A stretch of 64,000 nt of DNA, taken from contig NZ_LTAX01000002.1 of assembly GCF_001639745.1 (NCBI RefSeq), forward strand, positions 330,057 to 394,056. Direction: 5' to 3'. Source of the stretch: Marinomonas gallaica. GTDB taxonomy: Bacteria > Pseudomonadota > Gammaproteobacteria > Pseudomonadales > Marinomonadaceae. Below, one piece after another: positions 38,305-46,562 of this stretch. The notes below the pieces were generated by a model. It ran no database searches. It worked only from the letters and a program-made list of their open reading frames with translations, and was not told where the DNA came from. Each line of letters opens with the position of its first letter. Within the stretch, counting starts at the first letter, position 1. The translations under genes and the position numbers were made by a program.

Positions 38305-38815
38305 CCCCTTACTGAAAAGTTTCGCGCCAATAGTGGATGAACAGGCAACCACACTGGTGCTCGGTTCTATGCCAGGCCAAGCATCTTTGGACGAGCAACA
38401 GTATTACGCGCACCCTCACAATCTGTTCTGGAAAATTCCAGCCGCGGCATTAGATCAGCCCGTACCAGACGCGTATGCAGAACGCGTGGCGATGTTGAAG
38501 CGCTTTGGCGTTGCGTTATGGGACGTATTACAACACTGTGAGCGGCAAGGCAGCTTAGACTCAAAGATTGTCGCAGGCACAGAACAAGCCAATGATCTGC
38601 TCGGTTTGCTTTCGCAGCATCCAAACATCTCAAAGCTTTGCTTCAACGGACAAAAAGCCTACCAATCTTTCAAACGCCACTTACTGAAAAGCAACCCAGC
38701 GTTCTTTGCAGCGTATGAACTCGCCATATTGCCTTCAACCAGCCCTGCTAATGCCTCAATCCCCAAGGAAGTAAAGTTCGAACAGTGGCAGCAACAGGTG
38801 TGGCTAAATCGATAA
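38291..38815 (+). CDS. DNA-deoxyinosine glycosylase (UDG superfamily, family 6-like)
   Basis: A 174-residue glycosylase of the hypoxanthine-DNA glycosylase group. The family marks are LVLGSMPGQASLDEQQYYAH near residue 22, the HNLFWKI segment, FNGQKAYQSF and the late LPSTSPANAS loop that intercalates in DNA. It removes hypoxanthine formed by adenine deamination. The ATG at 38291 lies inside the end of the upstream gene. Confidence 0.88.
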   Translation: MKPCNPLLKSFAPIVDEQATTLVLGSMPGQASLDEQQYYAHPHNLFWKIPAAALDQPVPDAYAERVAMLKRFGVALWDVLQHCERQGSLDSKIVAGTEQANDLLGLLSQHPNISKLCFNGQKAYQSFKRHLLKSNPAFFAAYELAILPSTSPANASIPKEVKFEQWQQQVWLNR

Positions 38816-38870
38816 AAAGGCAATCGCTCACGTTGAGTGACGTAAACGAGAGTGAAGCCCTTTAATTAAA

Positions 38871-38904
38871 ATGTAAGAGCTAGCTAGGCAGCTAGCTCTT
38901 ACAT
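38871..38904. terminator. Perfect 15-bp stem-loop between convergent genes
   Basis: A 15-bp perfect stem (38871-38885 with 38890-38904) closes a 4-nt AGGC loop. It lies between the glycosylase gene and the convergent outer-membrane protein gene and merges into the 9-bp tandem repeat. Confidence 0.8.
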
Positions 38905-38932
38905 CTATTACATCTATTACATCTATTACATC
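38899..38932. repeat. 9-bp tandem repeat across the stop codon of the outer-membrane protein gene
   Basis: TTACATCTA is present three times in a row plus a partial fourth (38926-38932) that contains the gene's stop codon. On the minus strand this gives TAATAGATG units, so the stop codon is repeated in frame. Confidence 0.9.
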
Positions 38933-39456
38933 GGGAATTTTAAGCCTAGGCTGGTAACACTCGCATCACTAAACTTCTCGTATGACAGTTCAGCCGATAC
39001 CCCTCGATAGAACTCGTAACCCGCTCCAGCACCGATCGCAAAGGCTGAATCCGAATCCGATAAACTGATGTCTCCAGATGAGCCTTTAACGCTGCTATAA
39101 GCGTACGTAGGGTTAGCAAATAGATACAGATGCTCCGTGACATCTAACTGAGCTTTGACAGATAACGCTGCAAAATATTTCAGTTCTACATCAACTGATG
39201 TATTTCCTACAATAACTTTATCGTCATCTAAACCAATACCTAAACGTAATTCAGGCACCAGCGAGAAACGATTACTCACACGATGCTTCGAAGCAATCGA
39301 GCCCACCAAAGCACCTACCGTATAATCTACATCGTCACCTTCCAAAGTCATAAAGCCTAAGCCACCAATTTGGTGATTGGGTGATTCGGAATAATCCGCT
39401 GCAGAAGCACTCACCGCACAAACCGCCACTATAAAACCAGCGCATACTCTTTTCAT
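38926..39456 (-). CDS. Small outer-membrane beta-barrel protein
   Basis: A 176-residue protein with a signal peptide (MKRVCAGFIVAVCAVSASAA, cleavage about residue 20). The mature part has alternating hydrophobic strands and ends YEKFSDASVTSLGLKFPM, where a terminal hydrophobic residue after F-x-x resembles the barrel-assembly signal. It resembles eight-stranded OmpA/Opa-like barrels. AAAGGA precedes the ATG at 39456. Confidence 0.75.
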   Translation of the reverse strand: MKRVCAGFIVAVCAVSASAADYSESPNHQIGGLGFMTLEGDDVDYTVGALVGSIASKHRVSNRFSLVPELRLGIGLDDDKVIVGNTSVDVELKYFAALSVKAQLDVTEHLYLFANPTYAYSSVKGSSGDISLSDSDSAFAIGAGAGYEFYRGVSAELSYEKFSDASVTSLGLKFPM

Positions 39457-39554
39457 GTCAATGTCCTTTAACAAGATAAAATCATGGAGAAGCTCTAACT
39501 AAGTAGAACTCAACTTTATGTCAATTTTCCAAGCCAGCAATACATCCATCGCTC

Positions 39555-40490
39555 TTACTCTGCCAGTTGCATTTCACGTGGATAAAAATTGTATGCTTCT
39601 GAATGCCATTTAGAGCCGAGACCTATGTCATAGCCATAGGTTAAAATAATCTGAATAAGATCTTTCTGGTTTGCCTCGGGATACTGCTCAAGAATGATCA
39701 GTGCCAATCGATCGGCAAACGCCTCATCCCCGACTTTATTAACGCCTAAATACACCCTACTTTCGATATAGCTAATCGTTTGTTCATCCGTTTCACTCAT
39801 CGCGGCTGAAGCAAGGCCGTCATTAAGTTCAACATCGACGACATTAGCTTCCTGAAGTAAATCAGACCTCACTTGCAATGTGCTCTCATTGATGTCCTGT
39901 TGAGGCACTAGGCTGATCATATAAGGCAGCGTCGACGCGGCTAAAAACAATGCTGCAGCAACCACAAAATGCAACCGCCAAACACTTTCTAATGGTGCCT
40001 TCTGTGCATACAGATCCACAACATAGGTCTTGGTTACTACATCATGTAACGACTGACGAGTATGTCTATTGAATACGAATAAATACACCGTGGTCAGCAT
40101 TCCCCCAAAGACAATCGAAGCCACAGGGTAAATAAGATAAGAACCAGCAGGCACTAGCATAAATAATAGCTGATCGAGGAGAAATGGCACCCCAACGATC
40201 AAATAACGCATCAGCGATCGGCCTAGAGAAATGGGCGCATTATCGCCATCGACCACACATATTTTAACGAGCCTTTTACCGAGTGTTTGACCTCCAGCAA
40301 TCGCACTGTTCATAATGCCAAAGTACATTAGCGCTAAGAAAAAACCGACCAAGCTAGACCAGTGGCCCATCTGGGCATAGAAATCGCCGACAAATAAACC
40401 AAGCCCAAAACCAATCATGGCAACGATTATAATATCAATCAGTATCGCCACTAAGCGCCGCCAAAAACCTGCGACCCACTGATGCTGCAT
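39555..40490 (-). CDS. RDD-family membrane protein
   Basis: A 311-residue protein. The first half is an RDD domain with the characteristic start AGFWRRLVAILIDIIIVAMI (Arg and Asp in helix 1) and GGQTLGKRLVKICVVDGDN, with four membrane helices. A fifth helix near residue 175 leads to a periplasmic C-terminal part of about 110 residues without known domain. AAGGAAGAG precedes the ATG at 40490. RDD proteins have been linked to ion and osmotic stress in some bacteria, but no function is shown here. Confidence 0.85.
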   Translation of the reverse strand: MQHQWVAGFWRRLVAILIDIIIVAMIGFGLGLFVGDFYAQMGHWSSLVGFFLALMYFGIMNSAIAGGQTLGKRLVKICVVDGDNAPISLGRSLMRYLIVGVPFLLDQLLFMLVPAGSYLIYPVASIVFGGMLTTVYLFVFNRHTRQSLHDVVTKTYVVDLYAQKAPLESVWRLHFVVAAALFLAASTLPYMISLVPQQDINESTLQVRSDLLQEANVVDVELNDGLASAAMSETDEQTISYIESRVYLGVNKVGDEAFADRLALIILEQYPEANQKDLIQIILTYGYDIGLGSKWHSEAYNFYPREMQLAE

Positions 40491-40541
40491 CTCTTCCTTC
40501 AATTTTTTATCCTTGTCTTATTGAATGCCATCGGCGTTAAA

Positions 40542-40865
40542 CTAGAAATACCTTTCACAGGGAATACCATCATGATCGCCATCCATTTTCGTATCTGGAC
40601 AGCTCGCTAAGAAAAACTCGGCCTCTGCTCTCGATCTCATTTGACGACAATGCTGTCGACCATCGCATTGAAAAGCAGGCTGATGTTGAACTCTGATAGG
40701 TGAGGTGGCTATCTGGCGGGGATGAGAAGACTCACTGTTTTGAAACTCGACAGCGCGACGAGACTCCACGGTGGTCGCAACTTTATTCGTTTGCGAACTC
40801 TGGTATTCAGAGTACAAAAATAGAGAAGCGCCAATAATAAATATTGGGTATAGCTGACTTAACAT
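40542..40865 (-). CDS. Membrane-anchored excalibur-domain protein
   Basis: A 107-residue protein with an N-terminal anchor (residues 3-18), a polar linker, and a C-terminal excalibur domain: FQCDGRQHCRQMRSRAEAEF, then CPDTKMDGDHDGIPCERYF. The D-x-D-x-D-G-x-x-C-E pattern is the calcium-binding signature of this domain, with four cysteines likely paired in the periplasm. ATG at 40865 preferred; a GTG lies two codons upstream. Role unknown; the domain is often tied to nucleases or cell-surface proteins. Confidence 0.8.
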   Translation of the reverse strand: MLSQLYPIFIIGASLFLYSEYQSSQTNKVATTVESRRAVEFQNSESSHPRQIATSPIRVQHQPAFQCDGRQHCRQMRSRAEAEFFLASCPDTKMDGDHDGIPCERYF

Positions 40866-41326
40866 AATCACTCAATCCATTGATTCTATATCCGCTTTAC
40901 AGCAACCACCTCTTTATTAGTCATTCCTGAAGTGGGCAGGAGATTATCCCACAATTTCATTAGAACACAATCGAGTGATACCGCAGAGTCATTACCTAAT
41001 TACGGATATCATTATTGTATTTGAGGGAAACACGCTCGTCTTAGACGGCTTAACGTCGAAGAGCATATGATGTATGCGGCCAATACAACGGAACGTCCAG
41101 GTAATATTTGATGCCTGAACACCACGCTTGTAATGACCGAAAACGTATTCGGATGTTGAAACACTGAAGTTAGAACCTGAAACTCGAGATAGTTAGCACT
41201 TCAGTACCTCAACTAAGAATATATCGAGCAATAAATTAAGAAAAGGGAGGAACTTGTGTTTACCAGCAGCGAATACGCTATGGCCTGCTAGACTCTAGCA
41301 ATAAAGCAAACAGCAGGAGTTACATT
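40866..41326. other. Intergenic region without a recognised gene
   Basis: 461 bp before the universal stress protein gene. No open frame of note, no clear repeat. The last 50 bp carry an AAAGGGAGGAACTTG stretch and then a second ribosome site in front of the next gene. Confidence 0.4.
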
Positions 41327-41716
41327 ATGAGCTACCACCATATTCTCGTTGCCGTAGATTTAAGCGACTCAAGTACTCAACTCATCAAAAAAGCCATTGC
41401 TCAAGCCACCCCCGATCTCAGTGAACTGTCGATTGTCTATGTCGACAAAGACCACATCTTGGAAGGTAAATCAGAGAAACAGCAGATCAAGCAACGCTTA
41501 CAAGACCTTGCGGTAGAGAGCGGCTATCCGATTAACGATATTAAAGCCCTAATCGGCGACCTTCATGTCCAAATTGCCAACATCGTTGCAGAGAAAGAGA
41601 TCGACCTAGTTGTCTGCGGTCATCATCATGATCTACTCAGCAACCTAACGAGCCATGTACCCAAACTAGTTAAGAGTATTAAGACTGACTTCCTAGTCGT
41701 GTCTTTAGATGACTAA
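41327..41716 (+). CDS. Universal stress protein (UspA family)
   Basis: A 129-residue Usp-fold protein. It begins YHHILVAVDLSDSSTQLIKKA and has the DLVVCGHHHDLLSNLTSHVP segment, where the usual ATP-binding G-2x-G-9x-G loop is replaced by a UspA-like GHHHD sequence; that points to the non-ATP-binding UspA class. It is shorter than UspA (about 144) in the middle loop. CAGGAG precedes the ATG. Expression probably follows growth arrest or stress. Confidence 0.85.
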   Translation: MSYHHILVAVDLSDSSTQLIKKAIAQATPDLSELSIVYVDKDHILEGKSEKQQIKQRLQDLAVESGYPINDIKALIGDLHVQIANIVAEKEIDLVVCGHHHDLLSNLTSHVPKLVKSIKTDFLVVSLDD

Positions 41717-41753
41717 TAACTCTCGAAGCGATCCATTGAGCTAATCTTCAAGG

Positions 41754-41788
41754 CCAGTGTGGCGATAAATAGCCTGTCGCTATACTGG
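41754..41788. terminator. Stem-loop between stress gene and ABC operon
   Basis: A 12-bp stem (41754-41765 with 41777-41788), with two G-T pairs, lies between convergent genes. No strong T-run follows. Confidence 0.5.
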
Positions 41789-41796
41789 CACTTTAC

Positions 41797-42525
41797 CTAC
41801 AATACCGCCCCGATAAACTGTTTCAGTTCCTCTGTCTTAGGTTCTGATAAGAGTGTTTTCGAATCACCCTGTTCCCAGACTTTGCCTTGATGCATAAACA
41901 CCACTCGATTGCCCACATCACGCGCAAAGTTCATTTCATGGGTTACCAACACCAACGTCATTCCTTCTGCGGCGAGCTGCTCCAGAACTTTCAATACGTC
42001 ACCCACTAATTCAGGGTCCAATGCCGACGTGATTTCATCACACAACAAGACCTTGGGGTTCATTGCCAGCGCTCGAGCAATCGCCACACGTTGCTGCTGT
42101 CCGCCAGACAATTTCTCTGGATAACTGTCAAACTTATCCCCAAGCCCCACCTTTTCGAGCATTGCCTTGGCGATCGTGCCAGCGTCACTCTTTGACTTTT
42201 TCAACACAATGGTCGGCGCAAGCATAATGTTTTCGCCGACTGTTAGATGCGGAAACAAATTAAAATTCTGGAAGATCATACCAACGCTCAACGCCAAACG
42301 ACGGACTTGAATGTCTTCTGATGTCACCTCTTTATCGTCTACCGAAATCCCACCTTGCTGATATTCTTCAAGACCATTAATGCAACGTAGCAGTGTGCTT
42401 TTGCCAGAACCGCTTCTGCCAATGATCGACACCACTTCGCCAGCCTTAATGTTTAAATCGATGCCTTTGAGTACATGAAAGTCGCCATAGTATTTATGGA
42501 CTTGATCAAGCTTAACGAGCGACAT
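41797..42525 (-). CDS. Polar amino-acid ABC transporter, ATP-binding subunit
   Basis: A 242-residue ATPase of the GlnQ/HisP class: Walker A IIGRSGSGKSTLLRCINGLE, Q-loop IFQNFNLFPHLT, signature LSGGQQQRVAIARALA, Walker B VLLCDEITSALDPE and the switch histidine in LVTHEMNFA. The ATG at 42525 has GGAGAAG upstream and overlaps the end of the preceding permease gene by 14 bp. Last gene of a four-gene operon: binding protein, permease, permease, ATPase. Energises uptake of a polar amino acid. Confidence 0.92.
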   Translation of the reverse strand: MSLVKLDQVHKYYGDFHVLKGIDLNIKAGEVVSIIGRSGSGKSTLLRCINGLEEYQQGGISVDDKEVTSEDIQVRRLALSVGMIFQNFNLFPHLTVGENIMLAPTIVLKKSKSDAGTIAKAMLEKVGLGDKFDSYPEKLSGGQQQRVAIARALAMNPKVLLCDEITSALDPELVGDVLKVLEQLAAEGMTLVLVTHEMNFARDVGNRVVFMHQGKVWEQGDSKTLLSEPKTEELKQFIGAVL

Positions 42526-43162
42526 GGTATTTCTTCTCCAAAAACTGGCTGAAAAGTGACAGCGGGTAACACAAGGCAAAATAGATCAGCGCCACGAAAA
42601 TAAAGACTTTAAACGGCTCAAAGGTTGCGTTATTCAACATAGTGCCCGCCTTGGTTAACTCAACAAAACCAATGACCGACGCAAGTGCCGTGCCTTTCAC
42701 CACTTGCACAGAAAAGCCGACTGTCGGGGCAAAAGCCACACGCATCGCTTGTGGCAAAATGATGAACCGCAGCGTCTGCAAAAAATTCATGCCTAATACT
42801 CGACTGGCTTCCCATTGCCCTTTCGGTAAGGTGTCGATACAACCACGCCAAATCTCGACTAAAAAAGCACTGGTAAAGAGCGTCAGTGACAGAATAGCGG
42901 CCCCCCATGCGGAAATCTCATAACCCATCATGGATAAACCAAAGAAGCACAAGAACATCTGCATCAACAACGGCGTGCCTTGAAACAGTTCAATGTAGAC
43001 CTTAACAAAACGCACCATGACCGGATTGCGGGTCAAGCGAATCGCGCTCAAACATAAAGCCACACTGGATCCGCACACAAATGCAGCCAGCGAAAGCAAC
43101 ACTGTCCACTGAGTCGCAAACAACAAATTGCGCACAATGTCCCAGTTCGAAAAATCAATCAT
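42512..43162 (-). CDS. Polar amino-acid ABC transporter, permease subunit 2
   Basis: A 216-residue permease of the HisM/GlnP family with five membrane helices. The EAA loop reads EASRVLGMNFLQTLRFIILPQA. The start overlaps the upstream permease by 4 bp, so translation is coupled. It pairs with the next permease as a heterodimer. Confidence 0.9.
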   Translation of the reverse strand: MIDFSNWDIVRNLLFATQWTVLLSLAAFVCGSSVALCLSAIRLTRNPVMVRFVKVYIELFQGTPLLMQMFLCFFGLSMMGYEISAWGAAILSLTLFTSAFLVEIWRGCIDTLPKGQWEASRVLGMNFLQTLRFIILPQAMRVAFAPTVGFSVQVVKGTALASVIGFVELTKAGTMLNNATFEPFKVFIFVALIYFALCYPLSLFSQFLEKKYHVAR

Positions 43163-43821
43163 CGGACCTCCCGATACGCGAACACACGCTTGCCGATTAA
43201 GCTAAAGACATAGCGCATTAACATGGCTAAACCTAAATACATCAACGCCGTTACAACATAGCTTTCAAAAGCTCGGAAATTGCGCGACTGAACTAAATTG
43301 GCGGCATAGGTTAAATCTTGAACCGAAATTTGTGACAACACCGCCGAGCCCAACATCACAATGATGCATTGGCTGGTTAACGCTGGATAAATCTTTTCAA
43401 ACGCTGGGGTGAATACCACGCGCATCAGAGTTTGGCGAAAGTTCATCCCCAACACCTTAGCCGCTTCCCATTGCCCTTTAGGGATATTGCTCAATCCAGC
43501 ACGAATAATCTCAGTACTGTAGGCACCTAAATTAATCGTTAACGCAATGATGCTGGCTTGCCATGGCGTCAGTAAAAAACCGATCGATGGCAAACCGAAA
43601 AAGATAAAAAACAACTGCACAATAAAGGGTGTATTACGAATCAATTCCACGTAAGCCGTCACCACTCGACGGCTGGCCTTGTTTCCATATTGACGGATCG
43701 ACGCACACAGCGTGCCCACCATCACCCCTAAAAACGTCGTCAATACAGTGAGCTCGATGGTGGTCAGCAGACCACCAAGGAACACATCGGTATACGGCAA
43801 TAAGTCCGAAAAATTCAGCAT
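43159..43821 (-). CDS. Polar amino-acid ABC transporter, permease subunit 1
   Basis: A 220-residue permease of the same family: N-terminal GLLTTIELTVLTTFLGVMVG and the EAA loop EAAKVLGMNFRQTLMRVVFTPA. Ten base pairs downstream of the binding-protein gene. The segment FIVQLFFIFFGLPSIG is typical of the group. Confidence 0.9.
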   Translation of the reverse strand: MLNFSDLLPYTDVFLGGLLTTIELTVLTTFLGVMVGTLCASIRQYGNKASRRVVTAYVELIRNTPFIVQLFFIFFGLPSIGFLLTPWQASIIALTINLGAYSTEIIRAGLSNIPKGQWEAAKVLGMNFRQTLMRVVFTPAFEKIYPALTSQCIIVMLGSAVLSQISVQDLTYAANLVQSRNFRAFESYVVTALMYLGLAMLMRYVFSLIGKRVFAYREVR

Positions 43822-43831
43822 AGCCTACGCC

Positions 43832-44626
43832 TTACACACCAAAGCCTGCTGGTAACGGCGCTTTTAGCCATTTCATTGAAATGTCATTGAGCTTGCCCTC
43901 GGCTAATGCTTTCGCAATGATGGCGTTCACTTCGCTTTGCAGCGCAGCTTCCCCCTTCGCCATACCGATGTAACACGGCGAGTCTTTTAGCATAAACTTC
44001 GCTTCTGGTGCTCGAGCTGGTTTGCGTTTCGCAATTTCCGTTGCCACCAAATTACCCGTCGCTATCAAGTTAACCTGACCTGTTAGGTAAGCGGTGAGTG
44101 TGGTGTTGTTATCTTCGAAACGCTGAATATTCACGCTAGTCGGGGCATTCTTTTCTAGCTCTAAGTCTTCTACCGAGCCTCGCGTCACACCGACCGTTTT
44201 GCCTGATAGATCTTGAAGCTCTCCTACTGAGACACTTTTCTCACCAAACACACCGAGAAAGAACGGCGCATACGGTGTCGAAAAATCAATCGCTTTCTGA
44301 CGCTCAGGGTTTTTGCCCAAACTTGAAATAACCAGATCAACCTTACTGGTTTGCAGGTACGGAATACGGTTTGCGCTAGTAACCGGCACAATTTTCAACT
44401 CCACGCCCATTTGATCAGCAATGTAATGTGCCATATCAACATCAATGCCTTGGGGCTTTAGATCCGCGCCAACGGAGCCAAACGGAGGAAAGTCTTGTGG
44501 TACCGCAATTCGAATCTCATCACGAGATTTAATATCACTTAGCACATCCGCGGTTGCCGTCATGGCTGCGGCCATACAAGCGGTTGCGATTAAAGTTTTG
44601 CCAAGCAGTTTTTTAAGGGCTTTCAT
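43832..44626 (-). CDS. Polar amino-acid ABC transporter, substrate-binding protein
   Basis: A 264-residue periplasmic protein with a signal peptide of about 26 residues (ending TATAD) and the family-3 binding fold: IRIAVPQDFPPFGSVGADL, PQGIDVDMAHYIADQMG, then SKVDLVISSLGKNPERQKAIDFSTP and GKTVGVTRGSVEDLEL. The ligand-arginine region is NPERQKAIDFS. A single Cys in KDSPCYIGMAKG is seen. First gene of the operon. The ATG at 44626 is chosen because the signal peptide starts there. Confidence 0.9.
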   Translation of the reverse strand: MKALKKLLGKTLIATACMAAAMTATADVLSDIKSRDEIRIAVPQDFPPFGSVGADLKPQGIDVDMAHYIADQMGVELKIVPVTSANRIPYLQTSKVDLVISSLGKNPERQKAIDFSTPYAPFFLGVFGEKSVSVGELQDLSGKTVGVTRGSVEDLELEKNAPTSVNIQRFEDNNTTLTAYLTGQVNLIATGNLVATEIAKRKPARAPEAKFMLKDSPCYIGMAKGEAALQSEVNAIIAKALAEGKLNDISMKWLKAPLPAGFGV

Positions 44627-44977
44627 TGTCAGGCGTCCTCGCTTCATCTATGGATAATATGAAACGAAGTTTGCAACACCCATGCCAAAGTGAAACAAAA
44701 GTTTCTTTAAGTGGCTTTGATGAGACGAAAGTCCCAGTATTCAATTCATTACCTCAAAATATTACTGACACCGCTTAACTAATTGACCGACAAGTCAATT
44801 ATTTGAACGCCAATCCATAAAGCACGATCGATCTAGGACGCACCAATACAGAACACGATTCAGTCTATTGACTGAATATTAAGCCCCATTTCATTGACCA
44901 ATTAAGTGGTATCTTTGCCCTCATAAGCACAGTAAACTCAGGGTGCTTATTTATTAACTTAGGAAAGAACCAACGCC
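44627..44977. promoter_or_regulatory. Divergent promoter region, ABC operon / qmcA
   Basis: 351 bp between divergent transcripts, A+T-rich. Promoters for both directions must be here. I see no open frame or distinctive operator. Confidence 0.35.
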
Positions 44978-45925
44978 ATGGATATGATCGAGTTTCTCAT
45001 TAATACCTTTTTTACAGTGCCCGTCGTGCTGTTAATCTTCGCTCTAATACTGCTTAAATCCTCAATTATTTTTGTACCACAAAACCGAGCTTACTTAATT
45101 GAACGCTTTGGTAAGTTCCGTTCCACTAAAGAAGCGGGGTTGAACTTTTTAATCCCATTTATTGATCGTGTCGGCGCGGATCGTTCTTTGAAAGAGCAAG
45201 CCGTGGATGTGCCGAAACAAGGCGCTATCACCAAGGACAATATCTCCCTACATGTCGATGGCGTGCTGTACTTTCGTGTACTTGATCCGTACAAAGCGAC
45301 TTATGGTGTCGATGACTATGTTTTTGCCGTCACTCAATTGTCTCAAACAACCATGCGTTCTGAATTGGGTAAAATGGAGCTGGATAAGACTTTTGAAGAG
45401 CGTGATGCACTGAACACCAATATTGTCGCGGCCATCAACGAAGCGGCTGGCCCGTGGGGTATCCAAGTACTGCGTTACGAAATCAAAGACATCATTCCAC
45501 CACAATCGGTCATGGAAGCGATGGAAGCCCAAATGAAAGCGGAACGTGTGAAACGTGCGCAGATCTTAGAATCTGAAGGTGACCGCCAAGCGGCGATCAA
45601 CCGAGCAGAAGGTCAGAAACAGTCAGTCGTTTTATCCGCTGAAGCCGATAAAGAAGAGCAGGTTCTGCGCGCTGAAGGTGAAGCCAAAGCCATCATCGCC
45701 GTTGCCGATGCACAAGCGGCTGCGATACGTACCGTCGGTGAATCAGCCAATACTGAAAGTGGTCAAAAAGCCATTCAACTCGACTTAGCCACTAAAGCTA
45801 TTGCAGCGAAGCACGCGATTGCGAAAGAATCGTCCATGGTCATCCTACCGGATAGCTCAACGGACGCTGGCTCTCTTGTTGCTCAAGCCACCTCTATTAT
45901 TAGCCAACTGAATAAGCAAGCGTAA
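44978..45925 (+). CDS. qmcA: SPFH/Band-7 membrane protein QmcA
   Basis: A 315-residue stomatin-type protein, close to E. coli QmcA (305). An N-terminal membrane helix (about 7-30) is followed by the SPFH domain: VPQNRAYLIERFGKFRST, RVGADRSLKEQAVDVPKQ, ITKDNISLHVDGVLYFRV; then a long coiled coil (about 180-260, AERVKRAQILESEGDRQAAI). It forms oligomeric membrane platforms and works with FtsH and membrane quality control. Its stop overlaps the NfeD-like start (TAATG), the usual pairing. Confidence 0.9.
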   Translation: MDMIEFLINTFFTVPVVLLIFALILLKSSIIFVPQNRAYLIERFGKFRSTKEAGLNFLIPFIDRVGADRSLKEQAVDVPKQGAITKDNISLHVDGVLYFRVLDPYKATYGVDDYVFAVTQLSQTTMRSELGKMELDKTFEERDALNTNIVAAINEAAGPWGIQVLRYEIKDIIPPQSVMEAMEAQMKAERVKRAQILESEGDRQAAINRAEGQKQSVVLSAEADKEEQVLRAEGEAKAIIAVADAQAAAIRTVGESANTESGQKAIQLDLATKAIAAKHAIAKESSMVILPDSSTDAGSLVAQATSIISQLNKQA

Positions 45926-46386
45926 TGGATTTTATTGCCACTCACCTCGTTCAAGCACTCGCTGTCTTAGGACTCGTGCTGCTCGCTGTGGAAGTCATGG
46001 TATTGGGAATCAGTACCTTTGTACTCTTATTTGCAGGGCTGGCACTGTTGTTGACCTCCCTGTCGATGTACATGGAATGGATCCCAACCACGTGGCAATG
46101 GGCTCTGATCGCTACCACGGTCTACACTCTGCTAACGGGCATCGTACTGTGGCCCATTATGAAACGGGCACAACAAACCTCAGAGCACACCACCGTCAGC
46201 AGCGACTTAATCGGACACAGCTTTGTACTACCCGAAGACGTTGCGCCTGATAAACAAGTGACTTACCGCTTCTCTGGCATTGAATGGCGCTTAGTCACCA
46301 GCGCCCCAATCGCCAAAGGTACCCTTGTCGAAGTGGTGAATTTGCAAGTGGGTGAACTGCATATCCAAGCGAAAGAAACACCTTAA
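45925..46386 (+). CDS. NfeD-like membrane protein partner of QmcA
   Basis: A 153-residue protein with two or three membrane helices (about 8-30, 34-48 and 55-78) and a C-terminal OB-fold NfeD domain (DLIGHSFVLPEDV to VEVVNLQVGELHIQ). Length and order match E. coli YbbJ, which lies next to qmcA. Start and stop overlap qmcA by one base, so it is translationally coupled. Confidence 0.88.
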   Translation: MDFIATHLVQALAVLGLVLLAVEVMVLGISTFVLLFAGLALLLTSLSMYMEWIPTTWQWALIATTVYTLLTGIVLWPIMKRAQQTSEHTTVSSDLIGHSFVLPEDVAPDKQVTYRFSGIEWRLVTSAPIAKGTLVEVVNLQVGELHIQAKETP

Positions 46387-46397
46387 AGCACGCTTAT

Positions 46398-46422
46398 AAA
46401 GGGGCGACTCGCCCCTTTCATT
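46398..46422 (+). terminator. Terminator of the qmcA operon
   Basis: AAAGGGGCG (46398-46406) pairs with CGCCCCTTT (46410-46418) around a 3-nt loop, 11 bp after the NfeD-like stop, followed by CATTTAT. Confidence 0.85.
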
Positions 46423-46562
46423 TATCTCGCCCACCTGAGTACTAACTCATTGATCTACCAAGTAGGCGAGCTTCTTTTCGATGCACTACACTAATACTTT
46501 TATTTCCAGCTAACGTTATCGCGTTATCTTTACCCGTTGGTTTAGCCGTAGAGGTGAGCACT

